A stretch of 64,000 nt of DNA from Gymnopus androsaceus JB14 (GCA_009733575.1 ML769400.1:62001-126000), one strand, 5' to 3'; counted from the stretch's first letter, positions 22,227-35,040 are shown. The notes: a model not told the origin generated them from the letters alone. Numbers and translations are program-made.

Positions 22227-23321
22227 AGGGCCCCTGATTATGGGGGGAACTTCTGGGTAACGGTTCGGTAAAAATAGGTCCAATTTCCGTCAACGTCCAG
22301 GTACTACAGGTTTGGCCGAAAAGCACCGCCGTAGATGGAAACTCTGAGCAGATTTTCGGTCAAAAATGGTGAGATTTGAACCCAGATCCAGCTAAAATGT
22401 TTGTAGATTTATATCCACATGTCATAATGAACTTGATGCAATTTTCAAAGCTGATGAGTGGATAGGCCAAGTCTCCGAAATCACACAAAACGCCAAACAT
22501 GCACATGCAAAAGCTGGACTACGGCAGTAGGGAATCTGAGCTATATGCTCAAAGTCGGATGAGGATGAGGATTTGCTGTATTTTGACTGTAAAGCGCGCT
22601 TTCACTCCTTCCGTAGCTTACAGAAGGTAGATGTAAAAGTTCGGTCAAAATTGGGTGATACTATTGATGCACTAGTAATGCAATCGGTAGTAGAAGTGCA
22701 ATCCGACGATAAATCTCTTTCGTCTGAATGCCTTTCGAGTCCGTTCCCTTTCAGACTTTTAATATAAGCTTTTATACATGTACTCTAAAGGCCAGTTTAT
22801 CTATATGGGCGAGATGAGAGCAAGAAAATATTCAGCATTTTTGCGAAGTTTGATGATCTCTCTGTTTTGGGCTTTTTATGCCCGGCAGAGGTGAACAATT
22901 TTTTTGAACTTTTGAGGCTTGGATGGAACATTTATATAGACCAATTAGGGTGTTCAAAAATTATCCGGCAGTTTTAATTGAAGTTGAACGCTCTCAAGCA
23001 AGGAAAGAGAGGTGAAAGTGCAGCTTCGGGGATTGCCGACGCCTGCCAAAACGCGATTGCATTGCCCGCCAAATTTTGACCTCTTCTCGGCTCAGTGCTG
23101 GCTGGACATCAAATTCAGGAATTACATACTTTAGCTTAAGTTATGTAAAGCTTAAGTTAAAAAACGAAGCCCATTGGTTGATATTTGCAGAAGTTTTATG
23201 ATACGGACATTTGCGATTGCACTTCTAGTACATCAATAGTATAAGAAAATTTTGTTCGGTCAAAAATGGCCCTGTCCGGAGCCTCAAATATCCAGCTTCA
23301 CTCCCCATAATCAGGGGTCCT
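22227..23321. mobile_element. hAT-like non-autonomous element with 8-bp target duplication
   Basis: 1095 bp with 19-bp terminal inverted repeats (AGGGCCCCTGATTATGGGG on the left, the complement of AGGACCCCTGATTATGGGG on the right). The perfect duplication CCTGCTTC flanks it at 22219-22226 and 23322-23329. The word TTCGGTCAAAA recurs inside (near 22360, 22640 and 23255) and an inner inverted repeat (ACTATTGATG ... CATCAATAGT) is present. No transposase frame. Confidence 0.85.
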
Positions 23322-23329
23322 CCTGCTTC

Positions 23330-24394
23330 GCCTTGTTCGCAACTATCTTATGATAACTCCCTACTCTGTCCACAGCTCTTGCAGCACTAATTTATCTAAG
23401 AAGTCGCATACAAATTCATTCATGATTCGGCCCCTCAGATAGAGAGGAGACCCTAGAAATTCAAGTCAAAGGTAACTGTGCTTACCTTTCGACAGATTTC
23501 ATATCGGGTACATCCGTTTTTGAAGGTGCGAGTTCTGAGCATTGTTCTTCCCGATGATTATCGTAACCGTGATCGACGGAAATTCGTCGCGATACTAGTA
23601 CATCTCTTCTCTTTCGCTTTTATCGTGGTGATTCTGACCTATTTCGTTCAGCAATGGTGACCGTTAGTGGGAGAGAGACCGCTCTCTGCGGAGTCCGAGA
23701 AGAGAATATTCAAAGTACTGTGAATTCCACTGTGAATTGATCATGAGTGGGTCTAAGTAAATTCTGTACCAGGTACAGTATTTTATTTATTTTCATACAT
23801 CTAAGTACAAGCTACAACTAAGTAGTAGTAAGTAATTTTTGTTTTGTTACGATACCTAGGTATGCCAGTAGGATAGTCGCATTTGTAGTACGCATTTAAT
23901 AGTAATAGTCTGCCAGTAGAGTATGTATGTATGTATGAACAGAACAGAACAGGCGGAAAACAAAATAGGAAGAATCATCAACGCACGACGCACCGCGAGA
24001 GAAGAGACAGAAGATGGAAGATGGAGAAGGAAGAAGGAATAAGGCAAGTAATAATATGTACATGGTCGGAATTTTGAATTGTATATAAAAGCCCAAAGCC
24101 TAGAGCCCCTGTATCATTATTAGCCAGTGGCTCGAATCTCGATTAGTTCGTTCGTTCGTTGAACAAAAGGTAAAAGGTAGAAGATGGTAGTAGTATAATG
24201 TATAATGAATTCCTGAATCCGAGTATAGAGCAGCGAAGAGAGGGATACTGCAAAATAAATATGTACGTGAACATGAAGCAAAGGAGCATGGAGCAACACT
24301 GTAAGAAGCGAAAACCACCAAAAAAAAGAACGTACACCCAAAAAAAAGAGGAAAAAAAACCGCACCAGGCAACAAAGAAACAAAACTCCGACAC
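23330..24394. other. Intergenic stretch, 3' flank of the disordered-protein gene
   Basis: No gene supported. A short GTAT microsatellite lies near 23922-23938. The remainder is AT-rich; the plus and minus open frames of 60-140 codons here are low-complexity shadows. Confidence 0.45.
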
Positions 24395-26565
24395 TCACCG
24401 CCCAAACAACCTTCCCAACCCCCACCCTTTCCTTCCTTCCTCCGCTCCTCCCTGCCCATCTCTACCACTATCCCCGTCCCCGAACGGACTCGGCGGCTCA
24501 GGCTCCCCCAGTCCCTCCACGCTCGCAAATGACACGTATCCCTCCATCAAACGACATTGGAGGGATGCGGTGCGGGCGTTGAACGCTGATGAAGAGGGTG
24601 TCATGGGAGAGGCGGGGACAATGGGTGATATCGAGGGTCGGGGATTGGGATTTGGTTCCGTACCCATACCCATAACGGAGGAAGGTGACTCGCAAGCGGA
24701 GAAGAACTGGGAGTCGGAGTCGGGAGAGTTGAAATTCAGAGACGGAGGGGATGGGGAGTCGGAGGAGGACTCGCTTCCCTGGCTCTGACTCTGTCGCTGA
24801 CGTTGAGACGGTCGACCGAGACCAAGTCCCCTCCGTCCCCCTGAGCCTGGACAACTCGAAGCCGAAGCCGAAGTGGAGGTAGTATTCCGCCTCCTCAACG
24901 GCTCGCTAGGCAAAGTGACAATGACCTCTGGTTCCGGTTCCGTAGCTTCTACGTCGGAACGAAGTCCAAGTGTGCCGATACGAGGTGGTGTCGGAGGGGG
25001 TGTTATCATTTTTCCATTAGCTTCAGAACCACCTCCGTCACCATCCTCTTCCTCGTCCTCCCTACTACTACTATGCAATGAGAATGCAGGCCTAGGTCTC
25101 GTACTGGGTCTGGGACTGTATCCCGGCCTGGGGCTGGATTTCGGTGAATACGCATACGTATAGGTCTGGCTTCGTGAAGAGGAAGACGCCGACGATGATA
25201 GAGATTGCGCAGAAGCAGAGGAAGCTAGGGCCTGCGTATGTGTACGTGTAGGCGTATATGTATGTGTATGTGAACGGAGGCGGGACGGAGACGGCGAGGA
25301 AGGGGGATGCGTGTCATAGCGGGGTAGGCGTTGGTATTGGTAGGGAGATGGAGGGTGATACGGAGACGATAGAGCTGAAGAAGAGGAAGCACGTTGGCTC
25401 AGATCCCGTTCCCGAAGTGGGGTGGTAGGGGTGGTAGGTGTGGTAGGTGTCGGGAGGGGATTGTTTATCTAGGTCACAATTAATACCCGCAACTAGAGTT
25501 TAACAATCGACATACCTCTTCATTACTACTAGGCGCAAGATCCTTCCACAACCAGCCAAACAACGTCGACCCCGGAGCACCAACAGGCGCACTAGCCCGT
25601 TTGCGCTTCTTTTCGAGTTTCTCGTCGTCAATATGTCGTGTGACACTACCAGACTCGGCCAAGACCCTCTCCAACCTCGCTCTCAGGACCTGTTCGTGTG
25701 GTGTTAACGGCTGTGGGTGAGCCTTTGGCTGTGGCAGGGGAGAAGCCGGTGAATAGGACTGAGACCTCGACCTCGTATGCGAAGGTGAGTGCGGGACAAC
25801 AGGAGCCGAACGCGTATGAATGGGGGACACCGGTCTAGGTCGAGGAGTCGGTGTTCGTGGGGTCGGCGTAGTACTAGTCGTAGTCGAAGCTATAGTAGAC
25901 GGATGTCTAGGCGTAGGCGCAGGGATCATCGTCGCATGCGAGTGTCTTCTTTTATGTCCAAGTGCTGGTGAAGTGTCCCTGAGCAACGCTGATCGTAATA
26001 AAAGTTCTGAACGACTGGGAGAATCAGAGTCCATAGGTAATGGCAATGGACGTATTGGTTTGAGCGGAGAATTGGTAGTGGACACATTGTCTACACGAGG
26101 TTGAGATGCAGGTGCTGCTGCTGCACGTGGACTGGCCATGGGTCGCCTATCCATCGGAAGCGGAGACTGCGACAGGCGTCGGATTCCTTTGGCCGATGCG
26201 TCTTCCACTTCGTACCCCAACCCCAAGCCTAAACCCAAACCCAAACCAACGACTCTAACCCGACTCTTCTCCTGCTCTTCTTCTTCTTCAGTCCGACAAC
26301 TACTAGTCGACGCCGTGGAAGTAGAGGAATAACTCAGTCCAGGTAAACTAGGTGAGTGTCGATGTGAGATGAGCCTTCGTTTTGGCGTGATTGCGCGCGC
26401 GTCTGGAAGCTTGTATGTCGTTGGCGTTGTCCCTATCCCTGTACCAACACCAACACCAGCAAGACCATTCTTCCCTCCACTTGTACTCGTCTCCATTCCT
26501 CCCCTCGCAGTCCCTATCCCACTCCCCATAGCCAAAGCCTTCAACTTTGTTTCTGCTAATGCCAT
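24395..26565 (-). CDS. Large intrinsically disordered protein, two exons
   Basis: Exon 1 (26565-25516, 350 codons) and exon 2 (25468-24395, 357 codons plus stop) join in phase 0 across a 47-nt intron, giving 707 residues (start MALAETKLKALAMGSG). The sequence is dominated by Ser, Pro, Thr, Arg and Gly tracts (repeats such as GLGLGLGLGLG, TPTTPTTPTTP, SSSSAS). One charged helix-like segment (LTPHEQVLRARLERVLAESG, then DDEKLEKKRKR) is followed by STLFGWLWKDL near the exon boundary; the C-terminus ends GWGLGRLFGR. No catalytic domain is recognisable. The two tryptophan-containing patches FGWLW and WGLGRLFGR are the best candidates for short binding motifs. Function unknown; regulatory or scaffold role is only inference. 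Confidence 0.75.
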
Positions 26566-27462
26566 CCTCTCTGAGTGTCTAATTCGCGTCTAGAGTCCAC
26601 AGTCGATTCGAGTCCAGTTCGAGTCGAGACAAGGATTTCGCTTGAAATTTCAACCGAGTCAACGGCGCGGAAGCGGAGCGGAGGTATAATAAACAAAAAC
26701 TTGTGAGCGGTCGTACCAACAGTCGTTCTTCTGTCTGTCCCAATACTCGATGGTTTCGTTTCGATAGCGGTTGTGGTGGTACTGGTCGAAGTGAAAAGTA
26801 TCAGTAAGCGTAGCCGTAAGAGACCTATGTAAGTATGTAAGGACCCAGGTTCGGCGTCGAGAAATCCAATTAAAAATATTCATCAGATCCGGAGGAATAC
26901 ACACACGCTCCGTCGCCGTGGCCGAAAATATAATGGGGACCGGTGCTCTGTTTTTTTTTGGGGAAACGACTCGCCTTGTTCAAGTTGCTGTAACCTGTTC
27001 TCTTAGGTTTTCTCGGAGTCTCTAGTCTCCAGTCTCTCGATTCGGACGCCTCCTCAGATCACCGTGACAGAAACATCATTGTACCAATCTCAATGCGTAT
27101 ATTCCGGATTCCGGAATCTTGTCTATACATAGTAGCTAAAAAGTCAGGTACCGGTAACTACGTATTCCCCGAGACATGGTTCCTGGCAACCGTCCCCCTA
27201 AAAACTAACCTTCCTAAAAGGCTGAAACCCGTTCCGACCACTCACCCGAGTAAGTTACCGTGATACAATATTAGACACTGTTCACTTACAAGAGTGTCCG
27301 CCTATATTATATTATAATATATGACTCTACAGAGCTAGATCTGAAGGCTGTGAGTTCGACCCTCACTGTGGGCTATAGTACATTTCTGGATCAGTATGAT
27401 TTTTCTTCCAATTCTTCTTACAACTTGGCATCATTAGCTCTATATTATATATACACACATCC
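26566..27462. other. Promoter side of the disordered-protein gene and AT-rich spacer
   Basis: No gene seen. Contains a tRNA-like sequence at 27296-27374. Poly-T near 26950. Confidence 0.4.
27296..27374 (+). tRNA. Degenerate tRNA-like sequence, perhaps tRNA-Arg-related
   Basis: A perfect T-arm is present: GTGAG, loop TTCGACC, CTCAC (27350-27366). The 3' strand TGTGGGC can pair with GTCCGCC at 27296 in six of seven positions including two G-U pairs. The D-arm region is replaced by AT-rich sequence (TATATTATATTATAATATA) and the anticodon arm does not pair well, so this is probably a pseudo-tRNA or tRNA-derived repeat. Isotype is uncertain. Confidence 0.3.
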
Positions 27463-27740
27463 CATCAGCAAAACCTGGATGGTTGATAAGAAATCTTAAT
27501 ACATTCTGGAGCAAGGGTACCCTCTCCAGAGAGCTCCAGAGAGCTCAGAGCACTCAGAGCACTCAGAGCCATTCAATCGCTTTTGGACAGGTTTGACAGC
27601 TGTCAAAAAGCCATCAAAAAGCCATCCAAAAGCAATTGAATGGCTCTGAGTGCTCTGAGCTCTCTGGAGCACTCTGGAGAGGGTACCCTTGCTCCAGAAT
27701 GTATTAAGATGTCTTATCAACCATCCAGGTTTTGCTGATG
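27463..27740. mobile_element. CATCAG fold-back element, subfamily 2, copy a
   Basis: 278 bp, CATCAGCAAAACCTGGATGG at one end and its complement at the other, palindromic almost to the centre (GACAGCTGTC). CC flanks both sides as a 2-bp duplication. Sister copy at 35041-35309. Confidence 0.9.
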
Positions 27741-28837
27741 CCGTATGGATCATTGGTGTATAACAAGTCTACCTAGGGGAGACTAATCATTAGCAATTGC
27801 AAGTGCTTAGTGTACTATGTAGCTTAATTGGCTCTATGCAACACTGTGCACATTCACTGTGAGCACTGATCAGGGATTCAGGGTGCATTGTATGAGTATC
27901 TAATTTTTGGGTGAAAAGGAACATTCAGCCTAATTTGGGGACTTTTAACTTGAGTTCAATTTCAGCCATTTCTTTAGATGATTTTCTGGTGAATACTTGC
28001 TAACTAGAGACATTGGTTTCTGGATGCTTTTATTTATCAAGTTAAATTTGATACAGAAGCAAACCCCAATCCAAAACAAAATTACAAATTAGACACACAG
28101 AATGCAAATATTGATGAATTTTCTTGATTCTTTTTTTGTTCACAGTTGAATATATGTTGGTGGAACAAATTCCAGATTTTCCAGATTTTTTAAATGGTGT
28201 TCAGTGTATCTGTAAAGAAAGTTCTGCTCCTTTCTCAAAAAGTATTGAAAACCCCCATCCAAAACATATGGTCTGAGGCAATGCAATATAGGGAACCTGC
28301 TGTTCCGTTTATGGGAGACTACTCTCGTATATTTATCATGATTTTTCAGTCTATTCAAGTGCATATAAAACTGGGTTTTTCATTGTAACAGGCCCATCTT
28401 AATCAAAGAAATGGTTTTTGGCCTAAAGAGCCATATTTAATTTTTAATGACAGTTGTTGACAGATCTTTAACAAAACATCTGATCCTGAGCAGTCTTTAC
28501 TGTCTCAGGATCAGGTGGTTACATAATAAGGACATCCAATGGAGTGTGGGTTCAATTCCTCTATGGTGCACAACTCCTGCCATATAGCTGGCTACTCAGG
28601 ACCATTGTAAACAACATGGGTGAGGAACAGATATCCTGAGATAGTGAGTCCAGGACACAGATATTGTATACAAATTACATTGCAATTGTAAATAGTATCA
28701 ATGTCTACAAATTTATTACAACTGTAGGTTCCATAAATATTATCAATACTATTACTATATATATACTGTTGGGTGTGCAAACTTTGGGCATTCTAATGCC
28801 TCATTTGCACTTATTCCAAGAGGCTGTAACCCCTGAA
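27741..28837. other. AT-rich intergenic stretch
   Basis: No gene. Fragments of 28470-28780 reappear near 35325-35480, partly in inverted orientation (AACATCTGATCCTGAGCAGT against its complement at 35413), so an old repeat is present. A B-box-like GGGTTCAATTCCTC at 28547 has no tRNA fold around it. Confidence 0.4.
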
Positions 28838-29016
28838 CATCAGCAAAACCTGTATTTTTGCTGGAGGTCTCCAGAGATCTCTGGAGCTTGACAGCTGTCA
28901 AAAAGACTGTCAATTTTCTCCAGAGATCTCCAGAGGTCTCTGGAATAGGGTACCTTGCTCCAGAGATGTCCCAAATGAATGGGTTTTCTCCAGCAAAAAT
29001 AGGGGTTTTGCTGATG
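28838..29016. mobile_element. CATCAG fold-back element, subfamily 1, copy b
   Basis: 179 bp, same palindrome as 10738-10919. Its right end abuts telomere-like repeats at 29017. Confidence 0.88.
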
Positions 29017-29046
29017 ACTCTAACCCCAACCCCTAACCCCTAACCC
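29017..29046. repeat. Short interstitial telomere-like tract
   Basis: Reads CTAACCCCAACCCCTAACCC then CTAACCC, i.e. imperfect CCCTAA units as in TTAGGG telomeres. A further GTTAGGG ... CCCTAAC pair lies at 29079-29110. Confidence 0.75.
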
Positions 29047-29119
29047 AGCACGTTTGGCAATGCCAGACTAGCTCTCTAATGTTAGGGCTCACCCTTTGGG
29101 TAAACCCTAACAAGAGCTA

Positions 29120-29482
29120 TGTTGGAATATCAAAGGTAAATATGTTCTATCGAACTATACATGGAACGCTTTCTCGTAATCTCCACTTGTTTGTATCACC
29201 ATCCCATGCACTCCACTACTATCGTCTCGCAGACTCCACTCAGTCTCTCGCCGTATCCACTTGCTCTCTCTCAGTACCCACTTTACCGTATGGACAGTAG
29301 CCACACATATTCACGCAGTAGCCACTTGTCCGATATATTGTTTGTACTTAGGACTGTATATAAGCTTAGGTACCATACCCTGTAATAACACCGTCGTCCC
29401 CCATCGATCTGTGTGATCGTTACCACTAAGTCCTGTGTGGACTTACTGCTGCTACTTCCTATTTAGGAACGTAACTCTAATA
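29120..29482 (+). repeat. 5' LTR of the Copia element
   Basis: 363 bp; the internal region begins GGTTATGGGCCCC right after it, a probable primer-binding site (tRNA not identified). Confidence 0.92.
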
Positions 29483-29540
29483 GGTTATGGGCCCCGGCCT
29501 TAACCATTGACGCATCTATTTGTGGACATAACCCTTGTTG

Positions 29541-32500
29541 ATGTCACAACCTAGGCCTACTGCACCAGCAGCTCGCAGAACAGCATCAGGACAAGCCGCC
29601 GCTGCCGCAGCATCCAGCAGTAAACCAGCGCCTCTACTATTGCCATTACCAGCCACCGATTCAAAAGCACCTTGCGCTTCGAAATCTCATATAGCGGACA
29701 AAGACGAAACCCGCGACAGGTGGTGGAATCCAAGCGACCAGAAGTGGTTTGTTTGTGCTAAACAGCCTTGCCCAAACCGGTATGATACTCCTCACAAGGA
29801 TACTAAATATACTGCAGAATTACCGGATTACGCCGATCTACCTGATATTGTTCAGGAACAATATATCAAAATCGCAGAAAACGAAAGACAGGAGAAAAGA
29901 TGTAGCGAACGTCTAGCTGGCAAACAGAAAGCCGCAGCCTCATCTTCATCTAATCCCACTCCAGCACCTACTCCTTCACCAGCTCCAGTTTCGTTACCGA
30001 AACAAGAGCCACAGCAAACACCACCTCCACTTCCACCGAATCCATCTCCACAGCCATCTCCACAACAAACTCCACAGCCCTTACCGAGTAATCTTCCACA
30101 AAGATCTTCACCCTCATCTCCATCAGATTCAGGATCTGAATCATCAGGGGCATTTGAATCAGATTCCGACGATGACGACGAAATGTCTAAAGCACTAAAA
30201 GCCTTTGATAAGGTTACAACCTTAAAGTCGGATGGATCAAATTGGGACACGTGGAAAACTCGAGTGGAATTTGCAGCCAGATCTATTGGCTACCAGCGTT
30301 ATTTCGAATGGAATCCACATATAACAACGGATCCAGACGCAACGGAGAATGATAGAGAAAAGGACAATGACCTTTTGAATGCTATCATTGGCAGGTTATC
30401 GGATGGAATATTCCGAAGGTATAGGAACTACGACAACACGAAACGGTTGTGGGAAAATTTACTCGCTGACTATGATTCTAAAAACGCTCTTACTGAATCA
30501 TTTTTGCAAAGACGACTTCACACCATGCGATGCTCAGACCCATCCAAGGTCAATAAACATTTGGACGATATGATCAGCATCCGCGACGACCTCACTACTA
30601 GGGGAATCGATATCAACGACGATATATTCGTCAACACCATCATGTCCTCTGTCCCCTGACACCTTCAAAGCCACCATAAACGCACTGGCTGTTTTCTCCA
30701 TGAAAGCAGACAAAAAGCTCAGTCCTGCCGAGCTTATTTCCACCATTCGTGCTGAATCAATGGTACACCAAATGCGACATGATCACAAGAAGGAATCGGC
30801 AAACTACGCCGGTAACAGGGGAAGAGGAGGTTTCCGAGGTCGTGGAAATTCCTTTAGGGGAAATTCCCGAGGCAGAGGCAGAGGCCGCGGAGGATCAACG
30901 AGTTGCCAGGACTCTGTTTGTTACAACTGCGGAGGTAAAGGTCACTTTGGAAACCAATGTCCATGGAGAAACGCAGTCAGGCCAACGAGGCCAAGGAGAC
31001 GAAGGCTCCTAAAGAGAAGCAGAAGAAGAAGTCAGATGGAAACTGGAGAGATAGGCCGAAGAACAGCGAAGTGGCATCCTCATCTATGATTGAGGAAGTG
31101 CCAGAGTCATCATGGGCAGCAATCGAAATTCCCGCTAAGCATGGGAATCTTGTTTTCGATTTTTCCGAAATAGCTGATAAATTCGAATTAGCTCTTTCAT
31201 CGCCGAGCGACACAAATGTCAGAAATACAATTCTGATATAGTGCAAAACATCAAAGTCGACAGTCCGCCACCTCTTACTCTTAACAATGAAGAGGAGGAG
31301 GAAGTATACGTCGACGTTAATCTCTTTCCTTCCTTCAAATTTGGATATGACACCGAAGAAGGAGTTGGAAAAGGTGATCACGCTTACGCTGCAGCCCACA
31401 GTTACGGAGCAATTCTTTTTGACTCCGGATGCTCTACCCATATGACGCCACTCACCAACGAACTCAGGAATCAACGGGAGATTCCAACACGAGTCATTCA
31501 GGCCGCTAACGCGGAAACTTCACGGCAAACATCTCCGGCACACTCCATCTGGGACTTCCAACAAACAAACAAGAAATAAGAATGTTAAACTCCCTAACAC
31601 CCTTCTATGTCCAGACACTCCCAACACACTCGTATCACTGGGAAAACTCGACGATGATGGTTACGCCATCCATACCTGCAAATGGTAAAATGACGATCAG
31701 AGATCGCCAGGGAAATCTTGTGGGAGTTATCCCAAAGATTAACGGACTATACCAGATCCCATCACGGGAACACGCTTATTCGACTAAGATCGGCAGATTG
31801 GTATCTCTTTACGAGGCACACTGCATCTTAGGTCATCTCGAACTATGCTTACATGAAGCATATGTTCCGAGACAACCAAGGTTCGTGGAATCGGATTGGA
31901 TCCGAAGCAAATGGACGAACCAGAATGCCGCGCTTGTATGCTTGGGAAAGCATCCAGGTATCCTATCGCTCAGGTGCGATCATCTCCACGTGCGGAGAAT
32001 TTTGGAGACATCTTCCACATGGACGTGTGGGGACCATCACAAGTCAGGACGGTAAACCATTGCACTTACACGCTGACTCTAGTTGACGAAGCAACTGACT
32101 GGTTGGAGGAACCCCAAATGAAGTCGAAGGACGAGTCATTCGCACAGTACGTGGTTCTCCAAACAGGTCTCCAAACTCAATACGGCACAACTGTTAAAGT
32201 TCTCCACTCTGATCGAGGGGGAGAATTTCTCAGTAACGAATTCACGGCATATCTGGAACGCATTGGGACACGACGACGTCTCACGGTACACGACACCCCG
32301 GAACACAATGGTATAGCGGAACGCGCACATCGAACTTTGCTGAACGCAGTTCGAAGTCTTTTGATCTCATCAGGACTCCCGAAATGGCTTTGGGGATTCA
32401 TGATGAAATATGCGGTATATGTTTGGAACAGGACGCCGAAGAAAGCCATTGGAATGGCCACTCCATACGAGAAACGGTTTGGTATTAAACCGGACATTAC

Positions 32501-34494
32501 TAATCTTCGAATCTTCGGCAGTATCGTTTATGTCAAACGAGAAAAGGAACCCGGCAAATTGGAACCACAGGCCCAGGAAGGACGCTGGATAGGACTCGAA
32601 CCCGAATCGAATGGTCACTACATCTACTGGCCAACACGTCACACTGTCACAACGGAGAGGAACGTAGTTTTCTCTGACAGGCAGATCCAACCCGTTGAAG
32701 GGGAGGATGGAAATTTGGGAAATTTAGAAACATCAGTCACCGAGTCGGAACAGCCTGTCATACCAGTTCCAGAAGAGATTGCCGAACCAATTGCACCAGA
32801 CGAAGTATCTGGGAAACGAGTCAGACGACCCACCAAGAAGATCAGGGACGTCATTGAAGGACTTGGAGAAGGAAGTGATGAGTTGCGACATCTTACCGCA
32901 TCTCTAGGTCAGGTAACATCAGAAATCGAATCTGATCCTTTATCTGTTGCAGAAGCTATGCGACGACCTGACAGCTCCAAATGGTACGATGCCATGAAGG
33001 ACGAAATCTCCAGACTCCAGGAGCGTGGAACCTATACAATTGTCACTCCACCTCCAGATGCCAATATTCTCACATCCAAATGGGTCTATCGGACCAAGAA
33101 GGATGAACGAGGTCACATTACAGGACACCAGAGCTCGTCTTGTTGTACGTGGATTTAATCAGATCCCAGACGTTGACTACTTCCCAGACGAAACCTTCGC
33201 ATCTGTCGCGAAACTTGCATCAGCCCGTGCTATACTCAGCATTGGAGCTGAGAAGAGCATGATTATTCACCAAATGGACGTGAAATCAGCTTACCTTTAC
33301 GGGAAATTGGACGACAACGAGCGCATTTTTATGAAGGCACCTCCAGGCATTGATATAGGGGTAAAACCAGGTCAAACCTTACGGCTTAAACTCGCACTTT
33401 ACGGACTTAAACAAGCCGGTCGACGATGGTACATGCGATTCAGGGAAATCATGACCCAACTAGGGTTTAAACGGTCTGATTTTGATCACGCTGTTTTCTA
33501 TCGCACTAATCCCTTCACCATCATTTTCATACATGTTGACGACATGACATTGGTTACCGAAACCCTGGCCATCATGGAGAAACTAAAGAAAGATATTGGG
33601 GCTATAATCGAAGTTGTTGATTCCGGAGAAATCCATTGGCTACTTGGGATCGAGATCCGAAGATCTCTCCATAATAGGACGATTCACCTATCCCAGCGGT
33701 CATACATTGACGCCATACTCTCTCGCTATGGATTCTCGGATATAAAGCCACTCTCTATTCCCTTCGATCCCCACATTCACCTCACCAAAGACCAGTCACC
33801 CAAAACGGTCGAGGATATCGCTTTTATGCGCGACAAACCCTACAGAGAGGCCCTTGGCGCTCTCCAGTACTTATCCGTTGCTACGAGACCTGACATCACG
33901 TATGCAGTCTCTATCCTTGCTCGCTTTTCACAAAACCCCGGCATCACTCATTGGAATGGTGTACGCCGTGTCTACGCCTATCTCAAATACACTCGAGACT
34001 TTTGGCTCAGTACGAGCAACCAGGAGACAGTCCAAGGCTATACGGATGCGGATGGTATGTCCCAAGAGGATCGACATGCTATTTCCGGGTACGTTTTTAT
34101 GTTGAATGGCGGAGCAGTATCTTGGTCGTCGAAACGACAGGATACCATTTCTTTATCCACCACGGAAGCCGAGTATATCGCTTTGACCCATGCGGCAAAG
34201 GAAGCGATCTGGCTTAGGAATCTTTTGTCGGAAATCTTTGGTCCAATTACTCATGCGATCCCTATCATGTCAGACAATCAGTCCGCCATCGCATTGGCGA
34301 AGGATGATCGTTTTCACGCTAGGACCAAACACATCGATATCCGATACCACTTCATCCGCTACGTCATCGAGGAAGGTAAAATTCGTCTTACATACTGCCC
34401 TACCGAAAACATGACGGCAGACATCTTCACCAAAGCCTTACCTTCGATGAAAGCCAAACACTTCGCAGCATCCATGGGATTAGCAAAGGTTTGA
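29541..34494 (+). pseudogene. Copia gag-pol polyprotein, broken by several frameshifts
   Basis: Starts MSQPRPTAPAAR at 29541. Gag runs to 30659, where an extra C in CCCC (GTCCCCTGACACC) shifts the frame; it resumes at 30660 with the zinc knuckle CYNCGGKGHFGNQC. Further frame changes occur near 31000, 31230, 31515, 31600-31680, 31840-31890 and 33125. Protease: ILFDSGCSTHMTP. Integrase: the HSDRGGEFLSNEF and NGIAERAHRTLLNAVRS motifs. RT: QMDVKSAYLYG and FIHVDDMTLV (HVDD). RNase H: TDADGMSQEDRHAISGY and STTEAEYIALTHAAKEA. From 33130 to the stop at 34494 the frame is clean. The element is not translatable as read, in contrast with its nearly identical LTRs. Confidence 0.92.
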
Positions 34495-34501
34495 AGGGGA
34501 G

Positions 34502-34864
34502 TGTTGGAATATCAAAGGTAAATATATTCTATCGAACTATACATGGAACGCTTTCTCGTAGTCTCCACTTGTTTGTATCACCATCCCATGCACTCCACTG
34601 TTATCGTCTCGCAGACTCCACTCAGTCTCTCGCCGTATCCACTTGCTCTCTCTCAGTACCCACTTTACCGTATGGACAGTAGCCACACATATTCACGCAG
34701 TAGCCACTTGTCCGATATATTGTTTGTACTTAGGACTGTATATAAGCTTAGGTACCATACCCTGTAATAACACCGTCGTCCCCCATCAATCTGTGTGATT
34801 GTTACCACTAAGTCCTGTGTGGACTTACTGCTGCTACTTCCTATTTAGGAACGTAACTCTAATA
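34502..34864 (+). repeat. 3' LTR of the Copia element
   Basis: 363 bp, about 98% identical to the 5' LTR. Confidence 0.92.
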
Positions 34865-35040
34865 AGCTAGCCATGGCATTGCACAGAAAGAAAAAATTAA
34901 AAAACAATTAATTGTATACACCAATGTTTTGAATGCTCATTGCCAGGTATGTAATTTATCACATGTATCTAATTTGGTGACCAACAATACTGCTTTGCCA
35001 TCAGGCACATGTAATGTGATGTTGTAATTTAATTATAGTA

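Larger units (their letters stand above)
29120..34864 (+). mobile_element. Ty1/Copia LTR retrotransposon, full length
   Basis: LTRs of 363 bp (29120-29482 and 34502-34864) start TGTTGGAATATC and end CTCTAATA. They differ at six positions, all transitions, with no indels. The 5-bp target duplication AGCTA flanks the element (29115-29119 and 34865-34869). A purine-rich tract GAAGGGGAG directly precedes the 3' LTR. The order gag, protease, integrase, RT, RNase H is Copia-type. Confidence 0.95.

Noticed and set aside
24198..24788. 196-codon plus-strand frame
   Set aside because: Antisense to exon 2 of the disordered-protein gene, low complexity, no intron support.
28495..28565. tRNA-like sequence with GGGTTCAATTCC
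   Set aside because: Arms do not pair into a cloverleaf; only a B-box-like word.
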